Source: Candidatus Aphodovivens excrementavium
Lineage (GTDB): Bacteria > Actinomycetota > Coriobacteriia > Coriobacteriales > Eggerthellaceae
Direction: 5' to 3'
Assembly (NCBI GenBank): GCA_018715935.1
Contig: DVKR01000005.1
Span: forward strand, 54,624-118,623
Length of the DNA stretch: 64,000 nucleotides
The translations under genes and the position numbers were made by a program. A model generated the notes under the pieces. It saw only the letters and a program-made list of their open reading frames with translations, was not told the DNA's origin and searched no databases. This document shows positions 35,735-44,891 of the stretch, in pieces. Position 1 is the first letter of the stretch. Every line of letters begins with the position of its first letter.

Positions 35735-37654
35735 CTAGCGAGAAAGAGGCTTGTGATGAAGCTTCCGCTGCGTGAGGTCTTTTTGCATGCCAACTACGTT
35801 TTCGAAGATGAAATCGTACTCCTCTTGGGAGAGCCCTCGCGGGTCTGAGAGCTGCGCACGCAGCTGCGCAACAGCCTCTTCGGCATCGCCGATTCCCAGC
35901 TCTTCCGACAAAAACGCCGCGAGCTCTTCTGGATGCAGGTCCTGCCCCATCTCTCCAGAGGTAAGCACGCCCGCCGCCGCCGGAACAACCTGGGAGACCT
36001 CGCTAACAATCCGGGCGGGCGACGCAGAGCTGTCTGCCGCAAGAACATCCAGCATCTTTTGAGCAATGTCTTGGTGTGTCGGGGAATGCCACTGCGTGCT
36101 TGCCAAGGCGTCGGCGTGGGCAAGACCCACTTGAGGGTAACGCGCGGCCAGGCTCAGCAACTCCCGCTCGAGACGAAGGCGACTTTGCTCCGCAGCGGAA
36201 AGCGTCTTAGCAGGCGCCTTTCGGGCAGCGCCTTCGTCTGGGGAGGTTTCCCCGCTAGCAAAACGGCCCGAGCTGTCGGCATCGGCGTTTCCCTGCGTTG
36301 CGCGAGGGGGTTGAAGGCGCGCTAATGCTTCGAGGGCGTCCTGCTCACGCGCACGGACACGCCCGGCGATATGGCGAGCGTAGTCTTTGGCCAGCAGGGA
36401 GTCTTTTATGGGGGCAAGAACCGAAAGCGCATCGGCAAAGGCGGCCGAACGCCCCTCGGGACGCGAAAGGTCATGACGCTCTATGCGCCTATCTATTCCG
36501 TATTGCACCAAAGGCTGCGCACCTTCCAACAGCCGACGGAGCTCATCGGCGCCACGCTGCGAAATGAAATCTGCCGGATCGAGATCATCGGGAAGCGTAA
36601 CGGCGCACAGTTCAACTTTGGTACGACCCGCCTCGGGGGTCATGCTGCTGTCGATGAATTGCAAAGCGCGGTCGGCGGCACGCTGGCCCGCCGCGTCTCC
36701 GTCGAACAGATATATGATGCGATGCTGAGCGTGCCGCGACAAAACTCGCAGGTGACGCGATGTAAGCGCGGTGCCGAGCGTGGCAACCGCATTGGTCAGC
36801 CCCGCCTCATGAAGCATGATCACGTCGGTGTATCCCTCAACAACCACCGCCGTTCCGGTTGACGCCATGGCAGACTTGGCCTTATCAAGACCATAGAGCA
36901 CCTGCGATTTATGGAACAGAGGGGTTTCCTGGGAATTGAGATACTTGGGTTCCCCTTTGCCGATCACACGTCCGCCAAAGGCAATGCATTCGCCCGAGAC
37001 GTCGTGAATGGGAAACATCACCCTGTTGAAAAACCTGTCACGCAGCTTACCGCCCTTCGACAGAGCCACATTTGCCTCTATCATCTCTTCGGCGGAAAAC
37101 CCCTGCGAAGACAAATGGCGCACGAGCGACCCCCTGCCCGGCGCATACCCCAGAAGCCAGGTGTAGGGAACCGAGCCGCCCATGTTTCGACTGGCAAGAT
37201 ACGTGCGCGCCGCTTCGGCGTCAGCGCCCTTTCCCCGCATGAGCTGGAGGTGATAGAACTGCTCGGTGGCCTTGCACACCGCCTTCAAGCGCTCGCGCTT
37301 ACCGCGCGGCGCGCTTCCCCGACGCGCCTCTTCGGAAAGCTCGATATGGGCGCGGTCGGCAAGCTTGCGCACCGCCTCGGGAAACGAAAGATCTTCAGAC
37401 TGCATAACGAAACCGAACGCGTCGCCGCCCGCTCCGCAACCAAAGCAATGCCACAGTTGGGTTGCCGGGTCGATTTTCAGCGAAGGCGTCTTCTCGTTGT
37501 GCAACGGGCAGCAGCACCAAAAGTCACGGCCGCGCTGGCGAACGGGAGATCGCTCGCCAATAAGCGCAACCACGTCGGTGGCTTCGCGTACTTTCTGGAT
37601 GTCGTCTTCGCTGATTATGTGGGCTCCTTGCGACTGGTGCAGCTGCAACCGCAT
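35735..37654 (-). CDS. dnaG: DNA primase
   Basis: Makes RNA primers at the replication fork. It has the CHC2 zinc finger (CPLH..CFGC), the catalytic core with VVVEGYTDVI and DGDAAGQRAA (TOPRIM acidic residues), and a DnaB-binding C-terminal domain. The frame opens at 37759; ATG 37654 is used here but the start is uncertain. Conserved sequence begins at ISEDDIQKVREATD, where an AAGGAG is correctly placed for an ATA codon (37618) rather than an ATG. Upstream lies a 36-bp tandem duplication. It leads the def-fmt-rsmB genes and is divergent from dgt. Confidence 0.93.
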   Translation of the reverse strand: MRLQLHQSQGAHIISEDDIQKVREATDVVALIGERSPVRQRGRDFWCCCPLHNEKTPSLKIDPATQLWHCFGCGAGGDAFGFVMQSEDLSFPEAVRKLADRAHIELSEEARRGSAPRGKRERLKAVCKATEQFYHLQLMRGKGADAEAARTYLASRNMGGSVPYTWLLGYAPGRGSLVRHLSSQGFSAEEMIEANVALSKGGKLRDRFFNRVMFPIHDVSGECIAFGGRVIGKGEPKYLNSQETPLFHKSQVLYGLDKAKSAMASTGTAVVVEGYTDVIMLHEAGLTNAVATLGTALTSRHLRVLSRHAQHRIIYLFDGDAAGQRAADRALQFIDSSMTPEAGRTKVELCAVTLPDDLDPADFISQRGADELRRLLEGAQPLVQYGIDRRIERHDLSRPEGRSAAFADALSVLAPIKDSLLAKDYARHIAGRVRAREQDALEALARLQPPRATQGNADADSSGRFASGETSPDEGAARKAPAKTLSAAEQSRLRLERELLSLAARYPQVGLAHADALASTQWHSPTHQDIAQKMLDVLAADSSASPARIVSEVSQVVPAAAGVLTSGEMGQDLHPEELAAFLSEELGIGDAEEAVAQLRAQLSDPRGLSQEEYDFIFENVVGMQKDLTQRKLHHKPLSR

Positions 37655-37728
37655 AGACTCGTTCGCTGACCGGTGCAGCTGCAACTGCGTAGACTCGTTC
37701 GCTTTATCGGGGAAAGTATAGCGCATGC

Positions 37729-37737
37729 TGCTACAAT
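37729..37737 (+). promoter_or_regulatory. Extended -10 promoter of dgt
   Basis: TGCTACAAT, an extended -10, about 50 bp upstream of the dgt ATG. No good -35 is visible. On the other strand TATACT at 37722-37717 could serve dnaG, which would put ATG 37726 upstream of the transcript start. Confidence 0.4.
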
Positions 37738-37788
37738 GAGCGCGAACGATACCATCCAAACTGCCGCGCAGCGGAAAGGATGCACGCT

Positions 37789-39009
37789 ATGGAACCCTTG
37801 CCCTACCTTACCTTAGACCCCGAAATCGAACAGGCTATTCTTGCTGACCGCGCCAAAGGAGTCCTGTCGCCTTACCGCACCTTGGATACCGACGTTGTGC
37901 GCAGAGAATCCAACCCGCACGACAATGCGACGCTCACCCGCCCCGCATTCGCACGAGACATCGAAAAGATCATCAATGTTCCAGCCTACAACCGCTACGC
38001 GGGCAAGACTCAAGTTTTCAGCTTTGTGGAAGACGACGACATCTGCCGAAGAGGCCTGCACGTCCAGCTTGTCGGTCGCATAGCGCGCAGCATCGGGGAA
38101 CTGCTTGGCCTAAATGGCAATCTGATTGAGGCAATAGCCCTGGGGCACGATGTCGGTCACACGCCTTTTGGCCATGCCGGAGAGCGATACCTGAGCAAAG
38201 CCTATCATGCACGAACGGGAAGATTCTTCAACCACAACGTTCACTCGGTACGCGTGCTCGACAAGCTCTACCGTCGAAACATCAGCCTTCAAACCCTCAA
38301 TGGCGTACTTTGCCACAACGGCGAATTCGCCTTCCAAACACTTAACCTCGGATCTATGTCAACTTTCGGCAATCTCGACGAAACCGTTGAGCGGTGCAAC
38401 GCAAACGAGTCTGAGATCGCAAACTTGCGTCCGGCAACCTTGGAAGGCTGCGTGGTGCGCGTGAGCGACATGATCGCGTACCTTGGAAAAGACCGCCAGG
38501 ACGCGCTTGATCGCGGTGTTTTGTCATCGCTGGACGTGTTCGATAGCGCCTACATAGGCACCAACAACGCACGTATCATCAACAACCTTACCGTGGATAT
38601 TGTCAACCATAGCTACGGAACCGACCGCATCAGCATGAGCGAAGAAGCGTTCTCAGATCTCAAACTCGCAAAGCGCCAAAACTACGAGCTGATATACAAC
38701 AAGGAAGGCATGACCGAGGACGCCGGCAACATCGTAGAGGAGATGTTCGAGCAGATGTACGAACGCCTAGCCCACGATCTTAAGCGAGGAGACGAGCGCT
38801 CGCCCATCTTCAAACATCACATCGACAAGCTTTGCCTCAAATCGCGCTCTTTCACCCGCGACACGTATCTTGGCGAGGGGGTTGATCAGGTCGTCGTAGA
38901 CTACCTTGCCTCCATGACTGATAACTACTTCATGTCGCTTTACGAGTTTATGTTCCCGAACGAAGCGGGAAAAATCATGACCTACCGCTACTGCGCCGAC
39001 CTTAGCTAA
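37789..39009 (+). CDS. HD-domain deoxyguanosine triphosphate triphosphohydrolase-like protein
   Basis: 406-aa cytoplasmic phosphohydrolase of the Dgt/SAMHD1 branch that splits dNTPs into nucleoside and triphosphate. The HD metal motif GHDVGHTPFGHAGE lies near residue 120, with RGLHVQLVGRIARSIGELLGLN before it. AAAGGAT sits 8 bp before ATG 37789; the ATG at 37780 lies too close to it. dgt and dnaG genes are often neighbours, but here they are divergent. It ends tail to tail with the LuxR-type gene. Confidence 0.92.
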   Translation: MEPLPYLTLDPEIEQAILADRAKGVLSPYRTLDTDVVRRESNPHDNATLTRPAFARDIEKIINVPAYNRYAGKTQVFSFVEDDDICRRGLHVQLVGRIARSIGELLGLNGNLIEAIALGHDVGHTPFGHAGERYLSKAYHARTGRFFNHNVHSVRVLDKLYRRNISLQTLNGVLCHNGEFAFQTLNLGSMSTFGNLDETVERCNANESEIANLRPATLEGCVVRVSDMIAYLGKDRQDALDRGVLSSLDVFDSAYIGTNNARIINNLTVDIVNHSYGTDRISMSEEAFSDLKLAKRQNYELIYNKEGMTEDAGNIVEEMFEQMYERLAHDLKRGDERSPIFKHHIDKLCLKSRSFTRDTYLGEGVDQVVVDYLASMTDNYFMSLYEFMFPNEAGKIMTYRYCADLS

Positions 39010-39111
39010 TGCGTCAAACCCAACGGTACCGCTTGCAGGCAGGACGACGTCGCGGATCGTTTCGCAGGAACGCGGTCTTTCGAACGAGCCTCGGGCATTG
39101 CGCTTTTTGCG

Positions 39112-40629
39112 CTACTTGCTTTCGCTCAGATCAATGAGTTCTTGGCGGCTATGCACACCCGTTTTAGCGTAAATGCGACGAAGATGCGTATCGACAGTGC
39201 TTTTGGAGATATATAGCTCGGCGGCAATGCGCTCCGATGTGCGGCCGCGAAGTGCTAAAGGCAGAACTTCGGCCTCGCGCCTAGAAAGCCCGTACGTCGT
39301 TGAAATTCGAGCGCACGTCTCATCAAAAGAGTCGATGTCGGTTGCAATGGCACTGAGCTCCACGTAGTCGTTCTCGGTAAACAGGAACAGGTAGGCGAAC
39401 AGCGACGCGAGGCCGGCGAAAGCGGCTACCGCTAATGGCTGGCTCACCTCTGGCTGAATGCATTCGAGGGCGTTTCCCAACAGCAGGCCCACCACTTCAC
39501 CCGCGTACAACGCAAAAAACCCGCGCGCGAACGCAGTGGCGGCGTCGTGGGCAGAGGCTCGTGCGATTGCAAGAAACAGCATCATCAAAACGCATGTCAA
39601 GCCCAGATAGCCCGAAAGAACGATTGCCTGGCCGGTAATTCCAAAACCGCCAAGCACGGGAACAAAGAGGTATCCCGCCATGGTGAGCAGAATGGCAAGA
39701 CGATACACTCCCGCAAACGATAACGACCCCTGATCGGCATCGCCGTTTTCGCCGTCCGCAGAAGTCATGGCCATGAAAAGCTGGGCTGCAGCAAGGCAGA
39801 AAAGAACCACGAACAGCAACGTCGCCGGAAACGTAGGCGTGGCAACCATGCCGGGTTCAGAGGAAAACACCTCCATGAAACCGGCAGCCACACCGAACAA
39901 GGTCGTACCCGCAACCACCTTCACCGACAAACGAGCCGTCGCCGAACGTTCCTCAGACGAGGCAACCAACATGGAAACCGAGAGGGCGGAATGCAACGGC
40001 GCACCCTCGCCCACTTCGATAGTCTCTCCTGCCGCCTGCGACGCAGATGCGGAGTCTGCACGTTGAGCTGAACCAGCCTTGGCATTGGGAGCGGGCATCG
40101 ATAGCCGACGCAGCGCCCACGCGCTTCCAATAGGCAAAAGCTTAAGGAAGTCTGACGCGCCCGCAACGGGAACGGCGGACACAAGCAAACAAACCAAGGC
40201 GCCAAGCGCCGTGGCAAACAAAATCTCCCGTGCACCCGAAAAGCGCGGACACCGCACAAGCACGCGTCCCCATGCGCACAAAAGCAGACCCGACGGAAGC
40301 CCGATAATCGCACCCTCGGCCGCCACCTCGGCAAGGCCAGCATCGAAAGGAAACACGAGCAGAAGCGAGCCCACAACAAGAAGAACTGCATACCAACCCA
40401 AAAGCGTTGGAGCCAGCAGCGCATTGCGGGCGCGTGCTGAAGCAAAGCGCACGACAAGAAACGCTACCGCCATGAAGGCCAACGTGAAGAAGAGGTCTAT
40501 TCGCTCTACCCCAACGCCTGCGATGTCGAGCGCACGGTTGCTTCCCAAGTAAAAAAGAGAATAGAGAAAACCCTGCTGACAGGCAAAGCCCGCTACGGCA
40601 CGAAAAGAAACGCCGCTTGTGAGCTTCAT
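39112..40629 (-). CDS. Membrane-embedded LuxR-type regulator (12-helix transporter-like N-terminus)
   Basis: 505 aa. The first about 420 residues form about 12 hydrophobic helices resembling a major-facilitator fold. The last 65 residues are a LuxR/GerE helix-turn-helix (LSRREAEVLPLALRGRTSERIAAELYISKSTVDTHLRRIYAKTGVHSR). This fusion is a hallmark of Eggerthellaceae, where many copies occur, often next to respiratory reductases or transporters; here no such neighbour is seen. It would sense a small molecule or membrane state and bind DNA while anchored. ATG 40629 with GGGGAGGGG upstream is the start. Confidence 0.92.
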   Translation of the reverse strand: MKLTSGVSFRAVAGFACQQGFLYSLFYLGSNRALDIAGVGVERIDLFFTLAFMAVAFLVVRFASARARNALLAPTLLGWYAVLLVVGSLLLVFPFDAGLAEVAAEGAIIGLPSGLLLCAWGRVLVRCPRFSGAREILFATALGALVCLLVSAVPVAGASDFLKLLPIGSAWALRRLSMPAPNAKAGSAQRADSASASQAAGETIEVGEGAPLHSALSVSMLVASSEERSATARLSVKVVAGTTLFGVAAGFMEVFSSEPGMVATPTFPATLLFVVLFCLAAAQLFMAMTSADGENGDADQGSLSFAGVYRLAILLTMAGYLFVPVLGGFGITGQAIVLSGYLGLTCVLMMLFLAIARASAHDAATAFARGFFALYAGEVVGLLLGNALECIQPEVSQPLAVAAFAGLASLFAYLFLFTENDYVELSAIATDIDSFDETCARISTTYGLSRREAEVLPLALRGRTSERIAAELYISKSTVDTHLRRIYAKTGVHSRQELIDLSESK

Positions 40630-40765
40630 ATCCCCTCCCCTTGATTCGCAAACCGACAAAAGCATTTGTGAGCATCGGTTCGCCCACTACCTCTTTCAGC
40701 AACAATCCATGATAGCCGAGACGCACTGCGCTTAACCCGAAAGACAGCTAATGCCTATAAAACGC

Positions 40766-40791
40766 GCAGTGCCCGCGCAAGCGGGCACTGC
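40766..40791 (-). terminator. Hairpin after tatA
   Basis: GCAGTGCCCGC / GCGGGCACTGC, a perfect 11-bp stem with a 4-base loop. On the minus strand it is followed by GCGTTTTA, a weak T run. It ends the tatA message. Confidence 0.65.
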
Positions 40792-40874
40792 AGACCAGGA
40801 AGGATATCACTGCAAACCGAATGCACCGATCATTGCGGCGCATTCGGAGTGTGCGAACTATGCGATAGGGGTAT

Positions 40875-41147
40875 CTATGCGGTGGTCTTCACGCGGCGCG
40901 TGACCTTCTTCTTCGGCGTGGGCTCCTCTTCAGCCTCTTCGATTTCGGCAATGGGGGCGGTTTGCGTCTCCTCTTCAACGATCTCCTCAACCGCGTCTTC
41001 CTTGCCGCCGCTCACGCCTTCGCGAAGGCTTTTAACCGTTTTGCCCAATGCGCTGCCAAGCTTTGGAAGGTTCTTCGGGCCGAAGATAAGCAGAATTACC
41101 GCCAAGATAATAAGAAGTTCGGGAACGCCCATGCCAAGAATCTTCAT
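40875..41147 (-). CDS. tatA: Twin-arginine translocase subunit TatA/TatE
   Basis: 90 aa. A short N-terminal membrane helix (GVPELLIILAVILLIFGPKNLPKLG) with the family FGP hinge, an amphipathic helix (LGKTVKSLREG) and an acidic then basic C-terminal tail. TatA forms the pore for folded, often cofactor-bearing, exported proteins. No tatC lies nearby, so the system is split across the genome. The upstream 200 bp are AT-rich and hold two direct copies of TCATGCAAATTG 44 bp apart. Confidence 0.94.
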   Translation of the reverse strand: MKILGMGVPELLIILAVILLIFGPKNLPKLGSALGKTVKSLREGVSGGKEDAVEEIVEEETQTAPIAEIEEAEEEPTPKKKVTRRVKTTA

Positions 41148-41356
41148 GCAATCCTCCTGTGATCTGTGTTAGAACATGGCGTCATTATGGATGCGCAGTG
41201 CGACGTGCGCCATCATGCAAATTGCTGATTTCGAGACAAATCGCACAAAATCACTGTCATGCAAATTGAGTAGCAACTATAAAGCCTGTTCAGCTTTATA
41301 TATAAATGGGCATAGTCGAACAGATAATCGCTCGGTCGAAACTCGTTTTCCTTGGC

Positions 41357-42277
41357 CTAAAGATTTGCGCGAACCCAGGAAATGTTATCGTTCACGGTAG
41401 CGATAAGCTCGTCTAAGGAATCGAACTTCTTCATCGGTCGCAGCCAGTGAACGAACTCAAGCGCCAAAGTCTCGCCATACAGGTTCCCCTCGAAGTCGAG
41501 GAGATGCGCTTCACAGGTTGCCGTTGCCGTTTCCGCAAAGGTGGCTGCAACACCAACGTTCACCGCAGCCTTGTATCGCGTTTCGCCTACGGTTGCGTAT
41601 GCGGCGTACACGCCATCGCCAAGAACGCGCAGCTGGTCTTCCACGATCAGGTTGGCTGTGCGAAAGCCCATGTTCGCGCCTTCCCCGCGACCCGCCAAAA
41701 CACGACCCACCAGCGAATACGGGTAGCCGAGCAGCTTGTTAGCCTCCTCGATTTCCCCCTTTTCGAGCAAAAGCCTAATACGCGTTGCCGTAACCGCAGC
41801 TCCCTCGGTTTCAAAGAGCCTATGGGCGCACACCTCCATCCCGTGAGCCGAACCCCACAGGGAAAGATCGTCCACCGTTCCTTGAGCCTTCGCCCCAAAG
41901 CGAATATCGCATCCCACATGAAGCGCCAACGGCACATTGCCGCCCAATGTCTCGTCAAGAAACTCTATGGGCGACAAGCTTGAGAACTCTCGCGTGAAGG
42001 GCAGCACCACTACCGCGTCTGAAAGAGCTGCGAGCTTTTGCAAGCGCGCTTCGTTAGGCATCAGCTTCTTCAAACGCGCGGGATGAAACCGCTCGTCAGG
42101 ATCTATGTCGAACGTGAGAATGGCAAACGCGGCGCCCCGTTCTTGAGCCTGCCGCCGTGCGCAATCAAGCAAAAACCGATGACCCGTATGAACGCCGTCG
42201 AAAACGCCGAAAGCGCAAACCGATCCAGCAATCTCCTCTACCGGAAAGGCAGATTCAAAGTCATACAAGGCTGCCAC
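41357..42277 (-). CDS. ribF: Bifunctional riboflavin kinase / FAD synthetase
   Basis: 306 aa. The N-terminal adenylyltransferase has FGVFDGVHTGHRFLL and the late motif TATRIRLLLEKGEIEEANKLLG. The C-terminal riboflavin kinase has VLAGRGEGANMGFRTANL and YGETLALEFVHWLRP. Together they make FMN and FAD. GTG 42277 with AAAGGGG upstream overlaps the truB end by 17 bp and is preferred over the ATG at 42310. The truB-ribF order is common in Gram-positive genomes. Confidence 0.95.
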   Translation of the reverse strand: MAALYDFESAFPVEEIAGSVCAFGVFDGVHTGHRFLLDCARRQAQERGAAFAILTFDIDPDERFHPARLKKLMPNEARLQKLAALSDAVVVLPFTREFSSLSPIEFLDETLGGNVPLALHVGCDIRFGAKAQGTVDDLSLWGSAHGMEVCAHRLFETEGAAVTATRIRLLLEKGEIEEANKLLGYPYSLVGRVLAGRGEGANMGFRTANLIVEDQLRVLGDGVYAAYATVGETRYKAAVNVGVAATFAETATATCEAHLLDFEGNLYGETLALEFVHWLRPMKKFDSLDELIATVNDNISWVRANL

Positions 42278-43358
42278 GAGATACCCCTTTTTGAAAGACG
42301 CACGCAGCACGCCACGTCATCGACTTCTCGTCGAACGCATAGAGGGCTGCAAGCTTATTGCCGACTATCACCGACACGACCTCTCCTTGAACAGGGGGAG
42401 CAGGGCTTTCGCAAACCCCTGCCGTGCACGCGCACATCTCCATCGCTGCAACGGTTTTGCGGCGGACGAACAAAGAAAGATCCCCCTGACGCAAAACAGC
42501 CCCGTTGCGAATGCGTGCCGCAAGCGCTTCATCGGCAAAAGCGAAGCGAAAGCCGAGAAGCTTAACCGGGTCCAACGCCGCTTTCTCACGCTCTTCCCCC
42601 AGCGCCTCAAGCGTTACGCACTCTTCGAGCGACAACGATCCAGAGGCGGTGCGCATAAGCTCGCTGACGTGCGCAGGACAGCCCAGCATTACGCCGATAT
42701 CGCGGGCAAGCGATCGGATATAGGTTCCCTTTGATACGCGGAACTCAACGTCCCACCAGGGAAGATCGAATGACGCGCGCGGCTGCTCGTCGCGGAACGC
42801 AGCAGAGAAGTCTCCATCTTCTGAGCCTAAAGGAGATTGAGACCCGGAAGAAAGCGAGTAACCTCGCCCCACTTCAATAAGGCGCGCTTCAAAAACCTCT
42901 ATCTCACGGGGAGTGAGATCGATTATCGTTCCCTTGCGTGCAGCCTCGTAGGCTTTTTGCCCGTTCACCTTTACAGCCGAATAAGCTGGTGGAAGCTGTT
43001 TGCGCACGCCCACCTGTGAGGCAACCACCAGTTCGGCAAAGCTCTTGCTTTCAAGCTCCTTGAACACTTCTCCCGTATGAAGAACCTCGCCTTCGGCATC
43101 GTCGGTAGTAGTGCTGATCCCGAATGCGATTCGCACGCGATACGTTTTATCGTGTCCCGTTAAAAACGGGTCAAGGCGAGTAGCCGGCCCAACGCACACC
43201 GGCAGCACGCCACTTGCCAGAGGGTCCAAAGTTCCGGTATGCCCGACCCGTCTCTCGCCGAAAATTCGGCGGACACGATTCACCACGTCATGCGAGCTTA
43301 TCCCCTTGGGCTTGTTAACCCCGACGACAAGGCAATAATCGGTAGAACCTCGCTTCAC
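42261..43358 (-). CDS. truB: tRNA pseudouridine-55 synthase
   Basis: 365 aa, longer than the usual 290-310. Catalytic segment GHTGTLDPLASGVLPV holds the essential Asp; KPKGISSHDVVNRVRR and KTYRVRIAFG precede and follow it. An extra hydrophilic loop of about 40 residues (SSGSQSPLGSEDGDFSAAF region) interrupts the core before the VEFRVSKGTYIRSLARDIG strand, and a PUA-type domain ends the protein. GTG 43358 overlaps the TGA of nrnA. The loop is probably harmless but unusual. Confidence 0.95.
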   Translation of the reverse strand: MKRGSTDYCLVVGVNKPKGISSHDVVNRVRRIFGERRVGHTGTLDPLASGVLPVCVGPATRLDPFLTGHDKTYRVRIAFGISTTTDDAEGEVLHTGEVFKELESKSFAELVVASQVGVRKQLPPAYSAVKVNGQKAYEAARKGTIIDLTPREIEVFEARLIEVGRGYSLSSGSQSPLGSEDGDFSAAFRDEQPRASFDLPWWDVEFRVSKGTYIRSLARDIGVMLGCPAHVSELMRTASGSLSLEECVTLEALGEEREKAALDPVKLLGFRFAFADEALAARIRNGAVLRQGDLSLFVRRKTVAAMEMCACTAGVCESPAPPVQGEVVSVIVGNKLAALYAFDEKSMTWRAACVFQKGVSRGSLV

Positions 43359-44383
43359 TGCTGCGCCCCCTCATGTGCAGGAGAGACGGCGGTTCGTTCC
43401 GCTAATTCCTGAAGGTCGCGCGTAACACGTTCGACCGCCTGCCCAAGAGGCTCGCGCAGCGTAAAACCTGCCGCAGCTTTATGGCCGCCGCCTCCGTATG
43501 AACGCGCCAAAACGCTTATGTCGGTGTCGTCCTTAGCACGAAGGCTGCCTCGCACGGAGCCGTCTTGCTCGCGCAGCATGCAAGCTATGCGAACGCCTTG
43601 AATACCACGCAAGGCGTTGACGAGCGGCTCAGCATCCGCCTTGGTTGCTTCCAGCTCCTCAAAATCAGAAGCAGCAACCCAGCTGACCGCAACACTGCCT
43701 TCCCCGGCAAAGAGCATGCGCTCTACCGCAAGCGATTCGAGCTTTACTGAAGCCACGCTTCTGTTCTGGAAAACTTCGCGCGCCACAAGCGCGGGATCCG
43801 CCCCTGCCGCAACCATCTGAGCGGCGGCTTCAAAACACGCCGCATCGGTGTTTTGATACTGAAACCTACCGGTGTCAGTGGTAAGCCCCGTGTAGGCGCA
43901 TTGGGCAATATCGGCATCGCGTTTCTCAACGAGATACGAAGCAAGCTCCCATACCAACAGTGCGGCAGCTGCAGCGTCCGGGTCAACGTAAACGAGTTCC
44001 GACATCGTGGAATCCACGGCATGGTGGTCAATCGTAATGCGAAGCGAGGCCTTCGCGTGGAGGGCGGCAGCCGTTCCTATTCTCTCGACAGTGGGCACGT
44101 CCACGCCGACAAACACGCCCACACCCCCAGAAACATCCGAAGGATGAAGCAGTTCGGCAAACCCGGGAAGAAAGGAGAATGTGGGCTCCGGCGCAGAATC
44201 ATCCTCTGCAAGCACGCATCTCACGCGCTTTCCCGCGCGTCTGAGCGCGTGCATCAGGGCAAGCTGCGAACCGATGCAGTCGCCATCGGGGCTTACATGC
44301 CCGCACAGGAGAAAATCGTCACGCTGAAGCATTTCCTCGGCAAGAGCCTTAAGCGTAGTGTTGGTTTGTGGCGTGGTTGTCAT
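43355..44383 (-). CDS. nrnA: DHH-family nanoRNase / pAp phosphatase
   Basis: 342-aa phosphoesterase that degrades very short RNAs and 3'-phosphoadenosine 5'-phosphate. The DHH domain has CGHVSPDGDCIGSQLAL and TIDHHAVDSTMSEL (metal ligands); the DHHA1 domain ends with YGGGGHKAAAGF. The start codon overlaps the rbfA stop (ATGA) and the stop overlaps truB, so rbfA-nrnA-truB-ribF form a coupled set. Confidence 0.93.
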   Translation of the reverse strand: MTTTPQTNTTLKALAEEMLQRDDFLLCGHVSPDGDCIGSQLALMHALRRAGKRVRCVLAEDDSAPEPTFSFLPGFAELLHPSDVSGGVGVFVGVDVPTVERIGTAAALHAKASLRITIDHHAVDSTMSELVYVDPDAAAAALLVWELASYLVEKRDADIAQCAYTGLTTDTGRFQYQNTDAACFEAAAQMVAAGADPALVAREVFQNRSVASVKLESLAVERMLFAGEGSVAVSWVAASDFEELEATKADAEPLVNALRGIQGVRIACMLREQDGSVRGSLRAKDDTDISVLARSYGGGGHKAAAGFTLREPLGQAVERVTRDLQELAERTAVSPAHEGAQQ

Positions 44384-44748
44384 AGTTCCTCATCTGACGA
44401 GGAGGCGTTGCGCGCGGCATCCGCCTTCAACGCTGCTGCGATGCGCTCTGCTTCGTCTACGCTCGTATCGAGATGGAAGCGCAGCTCGGGAGCAACACGC
44501 CACGACAGCTTACTTGCCATCAGCGAACGAATGCGACCCGACGCCGCCTTAAACGCCGCCGCGACGTCATCATAGGAATCCGGCGCCGCAGTGTAGAAAA
44601 CGTTACAGGCGCTCCGGTCGTAACTGACCTCGCAGTCTGTGATGGTAACAAGCGAAAGACGCGGATCGGAAATCTCAAACAGCAGGATGCTAGAAATGAC
44701 CTCGCGCGCCTGCCCGTTTACGCGTCGGTTGGAAGAGCTCTGTTTCAT
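44380..44748 (-). CDS. rbfA: Ribosome-binding factor A
   Basis: 122-aa KH-type factor that matures the 30S subunit 5' region. Family pattern: NGQAREVISSILLFEISDPRL..VTITDCEVSYDRSACNVFYT. AAAGGGG precedes ATG 44748; the frame start at 44763 lies in the ribosome-binding region. A terminator-like hairpin separates it from infB upstream. Confidence 0.95.
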   Translation of the reverse strand: MKQSSSNRRVNGQAREVISSILLFEISDPRLSLVTITDCEVSYDRSACNVFYTAAPDSYDDVAAAFKAASGRIRSLMASKLSWRVAPELRFHLDTSVDEAERIAAALKADAARNASSSDEEL

Positions 44749-44811
44749 ATTGTCCCCTTTCACCGGGGTTTGTGCGATTGTATGTGATTATGACACAGCC
44801 TACAAAACGAG

Positions 44812-44846
44812 AAACCTGGGCACCGTATAGACGGAGCCCAAGGTTT
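44812..44846 (-). terminator. Intrinsic terminator after infB
   Basis: AAACCTTGGGC pairs with GCCCAGGTTT (one bulge) and an inner CCGT/ACGG pair extends the stem. CTCGTTTTG follows on the minus strand. It probably attenuates rather than fully separates the infB and rbfA groups. Confidence 0.65.
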
Positions 44847-44891
44847 CTCCGAAGCATCAGGTCGTGCGCCGGAACTGGCGGCGCTACGCAT

